This document shows positions 57,348-64,000 of a stretch of DNA of 64,000 bases, in pieces. Every line of letters starts with the position of its first letter. The stretch's first letter is position 1. A program made the position numbers and the translations under genes. The notes under the pieces are model-generated. The model ran no database searches. It had not been told where the DNA came from and worked only from the letters and a program-made list of their open reading frames with translations. The stretch is from Panax quinquefolius (lineage: Eukaryota; Streptophyta; Magnoliopsida; Apiales; Araliaceae). Location: contig CM035170.1 in the NCBI GenBank assembly GCA_020205615.1, forward strand, positions 42,285,807-42,349,806, in the 5' to 3' direction.

Positions 57348-59411
57348 ACATACGCCTCAAAATTGGGTATACATCACCAATCTTGGATCACATACGTAAT
57401 AGTGTAATTCAAATATAACTTACTAATACAATCGTGTGCATAATAATACGACAAAACATAAACTGTGAGTTTAAATAAAAAATATTGTCTACTAGAGATT
57501 ATACAGATTCAAAAGGAGTTACTCATTACAATTATTATCACACTATTTCACGTAATAGTGAGGACCACTAATCTTATCCTCCGGGATGTCACTCCGCTTC
57601 TCGACTCGTCTCAAATTTATATTCTCTTTTTACGAAGAGAACGTTGAAAAAAACAAGTGAAACTAACTTCAAAGAAGTAAATATTATGACTAAGATAATG
57701 CGAAATAAATTATCATTAGTCTCCAACAATGTTAAACCGATAAAATATAATGACATCGAGTTTAATGCTATGAATGAACAAGAAATCCATTAAAAGAGTC
57801 AGTAGAAAATAAAATCTACTATCTTTTATGATTAAAAAGGTTTTCATTACTTTTATTCTTGAGACTCAGAACAATAAATATTCCACATCATCGAATCACC
57901 CCTCGCACTACGTCCAGGGATATTCTTTAAGTATCGCACCACAATTATCCATGTATCTACTGGTAAAGAATATTTATTGTATTCATTAATGGTCACGATC
58001 AATGCCAACAACTATCCATCAATGCACTACGGGCCAATGAGGATTTTTTTTCCATATCATTTGAACATTACGGTCATGATTACAACGGATAATCCCTATT
58101 CATAATCATACCAAGTCCATCTATGCACTACAGGCCACAGATGACTTTCAACATAATATAAACATGAGGATGATGACAATGATATAAAAATTCAATAAAA
58201 CAAGTTCAAGAATTAATTTGTCCAAAAACTACTAATGTCCCAATTGTCAACACGATCTTTGCTTTGTAAAGTAAAATTCAAGAATGATCGGAAGAATATT
58301 TCCATGAAAAGATCTTTGGATGAAGCGCAAATATCGAGGATATTCTACTAATTTCATGGAGTATAGAAGTCAAAAACTTTAACCAACCGAGTATAATAAA
58401 GAATGGAATAACAAAAGAAATCACCACGATAAATGCGATTGCTTGATGAGATGAGGTTATTCCAACGAGAATACTAAATAATGGAATAAGGTCAAAGTAA
58501 ATTCGCATCGACGAAATGTTCCAACGTAATAATAAAGAATGGATTAACAATGAAATCACCATGCATGCGATGCTTCTGGCATGATGAGTTATTCCAATGA
58601 ATACTAATAAGGATTTAAATCGGGTTACTCGCGTAAAACGCATGTGCACAAGATATTCCAACGAGAATAGTAATAAAGATTTTAACCGTGTCCAAGTAAA
58701 ACGCACGCATGCATACGATATATTATTCAAATGTAATAGTAAAGATTTTAATAATAGAAGAATGTCACCAAGTATAGGGTGAGCCATCAGCCGCGTATCA
58801 AGAGTTATTCCAACAGATAATAAGCGATGGAATAACAACAGTTCTCTTCATGAATAAGAAAAAGAATAACACCCCTTACGAAAGACAAACAAATAATATT
58901 CCCTACCTTAAGAAGAAGAGTACTAGATATATAAGTAGTGAAGTAGCGAGATACTTTCTTCTTTCTCTCTATAGTTTATCTCTCAGAGTTTGATTGAATT
59001 CGTAAGAAAATAATGAAGGAATGAGCTTCATTTATAGAAAAAATGGATTGCATAGTAACTAACTCATGAATGGTCCAGATTGATTTACTTTAATCGGACA
59101 GTTCATAATTAAAGTAAAATCTTTTAAATAAAATATATTATATTCTATTTATTATATAATAAAACATAATTTATGTATATATAAAATTTGCCCCGCCGCC
59201 TATGACACTTCATACACCCAAAAAAAAACACTTAAGTAAATAGAATTTTGAAAGCCTTCATATTGGGACATAATATCAACCACTAAAGTCATAAAAGCAA
59301 TTTGGTACTAGTTGGCAAACAAAGACCACTTGTCTAATTCCCACAATTTCCACCAGTAAATGTCTCCCCCATGTGACTAAACATTTCATTTCCTTTATTC
59401 ATGGGCCACAC

Positions 59412-59457
<46 letters not shown>

Positions 59458-59905
59458 GAATAACTTTCTACCGATTATTTTGAAAAATGGGTAAATAGGG
59501 TCCAAAATAAGCAAAAGCGAGTGACTTCTCACGTAAGCATCAATAATCAATACTGCAGTACTACTAACCACGACCAGCGTATTCGCATTTTTAACACTAG
59601 GTGTTTCAAAGTTAGCTTAACGGTAAAACTACCGCCGTTATTTTTATAAAAAGTATTTTTGTCGCTTTTCTCGATCCGAATGATAATTCCGTTAGGGTTC
59701 CACTGATGATTGTGCCAGTTGTGCGAATATTCCCTGTTAAAGCGAATATTTCCCGACCAATCGAATATTATATAACAACTTGTGTACTTTGCAAAATTTA
59801 TAGATATTACCCACAACTATAACATTATATCAATTTCACTCCATTATATTCAAAAAATAATATTTATAGAAAATTCATCTTTATTCAAAAAGTTGGGGTT
59901 TTACA
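57348..59905 (-). repeat. G5 3' LTR (LTR-d)
   Basis: On the minus strand it starts TGTAAAACCCC (59905) and ends near 57348 (GAGGCGTATGTG, a degraded end). The U3 is a mosaic: a piece of G4-type U3 next to a (TA)n run, a private block at about 59170-59410, then a short G2-type part. Leader repeats lie at about 58390-58860. The TATA box is degraded (TATAAATG at about 59029-59036). Confidence 0.88.
59415..59454. repeat. (TA)n microsatellite in G5 LTR
   Basis: About 20 TA units. Confidence 0.95.
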
Positions 59906-59916
59906 ATCTCCCATTC

Positions 59917-60330
59917 TTATGAAATTTCGCCCTCGAAATTAGGGTACGTACCTGGTATGTCGAAGAGGTAAGGATACCTTGATTTCATTTCAGATTCTAA
60001 CTCCCAAGTCATTTCTTCAACATCGCGGTTTCTCCACAAAACTTTGACTTGAGGTATAACCTTGGTGCGTAGAATATGTTCTTTCTTATCCAAGATTTGA
60101 ATAGGAACCTCTTCATACGTCAAATCTTCCGCTATTTTGTCCGGTTCTAACTCAATAATGTGGTTCGGGTCTTCCACATATTTACGTAACATGGATATGT
60201 GAAAAACGTTATGAACACGAGACATACTTGGCGGTAAAGCGAGTCTATAGGCCACAGTTCCTACTCGACCGAGGATTAAAAATGGGCCGATGAATCGAGG
60301 ATTGAGATTTCCTCTCTTTCCAAATCTCGT
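59917..60330 (-). pseudogene. G5 integrase C-terminus and chromodomain
   Basis: The frame 60255-59917 holds [20 protein letters not shown], an [20 protein letters not shown] linker and the chromodomain ([25 protein letters not shown]), ending ...FEGEIS before the stop. This part is open. The preceding segment to 60330 reads FIGPFLIL. Confidence 0.9.
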
Positions 60331-61300
60331 AACTCATTTCCATGGGGCAATACGTAACAACACATGATCTCCTATATCTAATTCCATGTCCTTTCGATGA
60401 AGATCATCATAACTCTTTTATCGATCTTGTAAGGTTTTAATACGTTATCGGATAATTTGAATCTTTTCCATAGTCATACGTACCAACTCCGGTCCCAACA
60501 ACGTTGCTTCACCCACCTCATCCCAACATACTGGAGAACGACATTTTCTTCCATACAACGCTTCGAATGGAGCCATGCCAATACTTGCTTGATAACTGTT
60601 GTTGTAGGAAAACTCCACCAATGGTAAGAACTTGTCCCAACTTCCCTTGAGGTCAAGGACACAGAGTCTTAATAGATCTTCAAGAGTTTGAATCGTCCTC
60701 TCCGATTGCCCGTCATTCCGTCTGCGAGGATGATATGCCGAACTAAATCGTAAATCCGTGCCCATAGCTTTTTGTAAACTAACCCAAAATCGTGAAGTGA
60801 ATCTTGGGTCTCAATCAGAAACTATGGATACTGGCATACCATGCAATCTTACAATCTCGTTTATGTACATACGAGCAAGACGTTCAAGTGTATAAGTTTC
60901 TCGTATTGGTAAGAAATGAGCAGATTTGGTCAATCTATCAACAATGACCCAAATTGCATCAATGCCTTGAGAAACCTTGGGAAGACCAGTAACGAAATCC
61001 ATGGTAATGTGCTCCCACTTCTATTCTGGAATTTCAAGTGGTTGCAATGGACCTTTTGGTACTTGATGCTCCGCTTGACTCGTTGACACGTTAAACACCT
61101 TGAGATAAACAACGCTATCTCTCTCTTCATATTGCTCCACCAAAATGTATGACGAAGATCACGATACATTTTGGTACTCCTAGGATGGATTGCAAACAGT
61201 GTGTTGTGCGCCTCCATCATGATTTTATACTTTAAATCAGGGTCGTTAGGAACATAAAGTCTGGAGTTGACTCGAAGTATTCATTCTTCATTGATTCTTG
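60331..61300 (-). pseudogene. G5 integrase, frameshifted
   Basis: Zinc region [17 protein letters not shown] and CLTCQRVK at 61220-61075 (a one-base loss shifts the frame after QRVK). Core: [19 protein letters not shown] at 61002 (Asp), [12 protein letters not shown] (the frame closes at 60811, Arg to stop), and 60765-60445 with [17 protein letters not shown] (Glu) and SYNNSYQASIGMAPFEALYG. All three catalytic residues are present in separate frames. Confidence 0.9.
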
Positions 61301-62160
61301 CTTCTGGCATAGCACCTTCTTGTACTTTCTTTCTCATATGCATCAGCTCCAGATCTGTAACATGAGCAGCTTTAATTTTATCAATTAAAGTCGGTTCTAC
61401 TCATATATTCGCCATCATCACATGGGTCCCTGGAGTCTTTAACTCTATCTCCATCCTTTGCAAGTCACACAAAATGGGCCTTTGCGTTGACAATATCGCA
61501 CTCGTACCCGCATATGATCTTCTACTCAATGCGTCAGCTACTACGTTCGCTTTTCCAGGATGGTATTGGATATTGGATGGTATGATCATAATCTTTCAAC
61601 AGTTCAAGCCAACGTCGTTGTCGTATGTTGAGTTCCTTTTGAGTGAAGAAATATTTGAGGCTTTTATGATCCGTAAAAATCTCCACTTTCTCCCCATCCA
61701 AGTAATGCCTCCAAATTTTAAGTGCGAAGACAACAGCTGCTAACTCTAGGTCATGAGTAGGATAATTCCTCTCATATTCTTTGAGTTGTCGTGAGGCATA
61801 GGCTATGACTTTCCCATGTTGCATGAGAACACATCCTAACCCTTTGCTCAAGCATCATCAGTATATGACAAATCCTCCGAACCGGATGGTATTGTCGAGC
61901 AGTCTTGAAATGAGTCTCCTCTTGAGTTCTTGAAAACTCTTCTCACATTCCTCGCTCCAACCAAACTTTGTATCTTTCCGAGTCATCTGAGTTAGTGGAG
62001 TAGCGATTCGAGAAAACCCTTCTACGAATCTCCGATAATAACCAGCTAAGCCGAGAAAGCTACGTGCTTGATCCATCGATTTAGGTTGCTCCCAGCTTTG
62101 AATAACTTCAATCTTTGCTGGGTCAACAGATATTCCATGACTTGATACCACGTGCCCAAG
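61301..62160 (-). pseudogene. G5 RNase H
   Basis: 62151-61858 holds [20 protein letters not shown] and the [18 protein letters not shown] block. 61851-61534 holds [36 protein letters not shown] and [19 protein letters not shown]. It is uninterrupted where G2 carries X1 and X2. A small tandem duplication (ATTGGATATTGGATGG at about 61565) shifts the frame at the HPGKAN block. Confidence 0.92.
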
Positions 62161-62700
62161 GAATGCTACTTCCTCAAGCTAGAACTCGCATTTCTTCAAC
62201 TTGGCATAAATCTTATATTCACAAAGCTTTTGGAGTATCAGCCTCAAGTGTTCCTCATGATCTTCACGGCTTTTGGAATATATGAGGATGTCATCAATAA
62301 AGACGACTACAAAGTGATCCAAATATTCTTTGAATACTCGGTTCATCATATCCATGAAGGCAGTAGGAGCATTAGTCAATCCAAAGGACATGACTAGGAA
62401 TTCATAATGCCCGTATAGAGTTCTGAAAGTCGTCTTTGGAATGTCATCGGTTCTAATCTTCAATTGGTGATATCCGGAACGAAGATCAATCTTTGAAAAG
62501 AATTTGGCTCCTTGCAACTGGTCAAACAGGTCATCAATACATGGCAATGGGTACCTATTTTTGACGGTGACATGATTCAACTCCCGATAATCAATACAAA
62601 GTCGCATACTCCCATCTTTCTTCTTCACGAATAGAACAGGAGCACCCCAAGGAGAAGTACTAGGGCGAATAAAGCTAATGTCTAACAATTCCTGCAGTTG
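62161..62700 (-). pseudogene. G5 reverse transcriptase, nearly intact
   Basis: An open frame of 169 codons (62688-62179): [63 protein letters not shown] and the catalytic box FIDDILIYS with both Asp. A single stop after KKCEF (TGG to TAG) separates it from the connection domain. Confidence 0.93.
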
Positions 62701-63406
62701 AGTTTTTAACTTCTAAAGTTCAATAGGAGCCATTCGATATGGGGATTTAGAAATGGGTTTTGTACCGGGTTCAAGGTCGATACAAAATTCAATTTCACGC
62801 TCTGGGGGTAGGCCAGGAAGTTCTTCAGGGAATACGTTATTCAGGAAATTCATTAACAATAGAAATTTTATTCAAAACTGTTGTATTTTTGTTTAGGTCT
62901 GTGACATGAGCTAAGAAAGCTTGACATCCGTTTTTCAATAAACGAATAGCTTTATGGCTTGAGATGACAGTGATTGATTTTATGGTTGCTTGAATTCGCA
63001 TAATAGGTCGATTAGGAATATGAAAGCTAACAACCTTACGAAAATAATCAATTTTTGCATAATGAGTAGTTAACCAATCAATCCCTAGAATTACATCAAA
63101 TGCAAGTATTTTTAATGCAATAAGATCGACAGGTAATGTGTGGGTACCAACTTGAACCAAACAAGACTTATAAACCGTGGATGTAATGAAGGTTTCTCCC
63201 AACGGAGTTTCCATAGATAAGTCAAAGTCTAATTTCTCTGGAGTCAAATTTAATCGTTGAGCGCAAGTAGGAGAAATAAAATAATGGGTAGAATCGGTAT
63301 CAAATAAGGTATAGACTTCGCTAGAGTTTATGATAAACTTACCCATGATGACCTCATTCGGGTTCCTTTCTTTCTGGGAGGTCACTACAAACGCTCTCCC
63401 TTGCAC
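62701..63406 (-). pseudogene. G5 aspartic protease and linker
   Basis: 63406-62837 is open: VYTLFDTDSTHYFISPTC, where the usual DTGST is DTDST, so the active-site Gly is lost, a change expected to abolish activity. ILAFDVILGIDWL follows. A small insertion at about 62835 (TTATTCAGG) breaks the frame at EFPE; the linker continues to 62701. Confidence 0.9.
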
Positions 63407-64000
63407 TACTGGCTTTGACTTTTATGGGACGGCCTTTGGTGCCTCCATCCTAGCTGAACTTGTCTTCGGTGAACGACAAAATCGGGCTAGGTGACCTTCT
63501 CTTCCATAATTATAACATGCTTTGGATGGCATCGTGCAGTTTGGACTGATGTGTCCCTCTCCTCCGCATTTGAAGCATATGATAGGCGGTCGTTCTCCTT
63601 CCTTAACAATGGGTGCTGGTGCTGACGTCTTTCCATCATTGTTGAATCTCCGCTTCTTGAAATGTCCATTTTTACTGTCTTGGCCATGATTACCACCAAA
63701 GTGGTTACCATTTCTGGCATATTGATTCCCTCCACGTTTGTTGTCGCCGTTTCGATGACTGATACCACTGGTATCTTCATGCTACCGGCTTCTTTCTCTT
63801 GGTTGCGTTAACTCGTTACCGCACTCCAATAACTGAGCCTTATTTACAACATCTGAGTACAAACACAGTTTATGAGAAATAAGATATTGATGTATCTCCG
63901 GTTTCAAACCTCTTAAAAACATTCGCGTCATTCGCTTCTCATTATCGACCAAATGGGATGCAAACCGGGATAACTCCGCAAATTTAGCCTCGTATTGCGA
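63407..64000 (-). pseudogene. gag: G5 gag, C-terminal part
   Basis: Begins outside the window. It reads from the QYEAKFAELSRFASHLV block at 64000, through EKRMTRMFLRGLKPEIHQYL, an Asn/Gly/His-rich linker, and two zinc knuckles at about 63500-63600 (CFKCGGEGHISPNC intact; CYNYGREGHLARFC with the second Cys replaced by Tyr, as in G2). A frameshift lies near 63420 before the protease frame. Confidence 0.9.

Larger units (their letters stand above)
57348..64000 (-). mobile_element. G5: Ty3/gypsy Tekay-type chromovirus, minus strand, 5' part outside window
   Basis: From right to left: gag (from mid-capsid), protease, RT, RNase H, integrase, chromodomain, polypurine tract (ATAAGAATGGGAGAT) and 3' LTR. 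Internal order and sequence follow G2 and G4, and this is the best-preserved gypsy coding region here. The 5' LTR and gag start lie right of the window. Confidence 0.92.

Overview
The window is a stretch of AT-rich plant repetitive DNA, almost certainly from a eudicot nuclear genome with many LTR retrotransposons. The evidence is long-LTR Ty3/gypsy chromoviruses of the Tekay/Del type (gag, protease, RT, RNase H, integrase, C-terminal chromodomain), a Ty1/copia Sirevirus-type element with an env-like region, a CACTA (En/Spm) terminus, fold-back MITEs, solo LTRs and long (TA)n runs. No intact host gene, tRNA, rRNA, CRISPR array or bacterial-style operon was found. The only host-gene traces are small fragments at the left edge: two exons of a CTU1/NCS6-like tRNA thiolation gene and a short AGC-kinase-like piece.

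Positions 1-37076 form one nested structure. The outermost host is a Sirevirus-like copia element, C1. Its 5' LTR is only partly in the window (12948-13470), its coding region is 13536-20409, and its 3' LTR is split (20729-20972 and 35632-37076). A Tekay-type element, G1 (4392-12947), sits in the C1 5' LTR. A CACTA transposon whose 3' end is at 4391 sits in the 5' LTR of G1; it carries the gene fragments and its left end lies outside the window. A second Tekay-type element, G2 (20973-35626, imperfect 5-bp TSD), sits in the C1 3' LTR. G2 is itself broken inside RNase H by two probable solo LTRs, 26476-29720 (X1) and 29839-31692 (X2), each with a 5-bp TSD.

Positions 37077-57347 hold a duplicated segment of about 1.9 kb, with copy D1 at 37489-41491 and copy D2 at 55303-57224. 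D1 contains a solo LTR (37647-39701) and D2 keeps the matching empty site. Between the copies lie a MULE-like fold-back MITE (41580-41954), a lone minus-strand gypsy LTR (42667-45008) and a minus-strand Tekay-type element, G4 (45009-54230), whose gag start and 5' LTR end are deleted. From 57348 to the right edge there is another minus-strand Tekay-type element, G5, with 3' LTR 57348-59905 and an internal region that runs off the window inside gag.

All coding regions are decayed. Most stops examined in G2 and C1 are explained by C-to-T or G-to-A changes (CAA/CAG to TAA/TAG, TGG to TGA), as expected of methylated, silenced elements. The most noteworthy features are the probable Pack-CACTA, the env-like region of C1, the modular (mosaic) LTRs of the gypsy family with leader tandem repeats, a gag amber codon shared by G1 and G2, and the paired filled and empty insertion sites. 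Positions and homologies were read by eye, without alignment or database searches.
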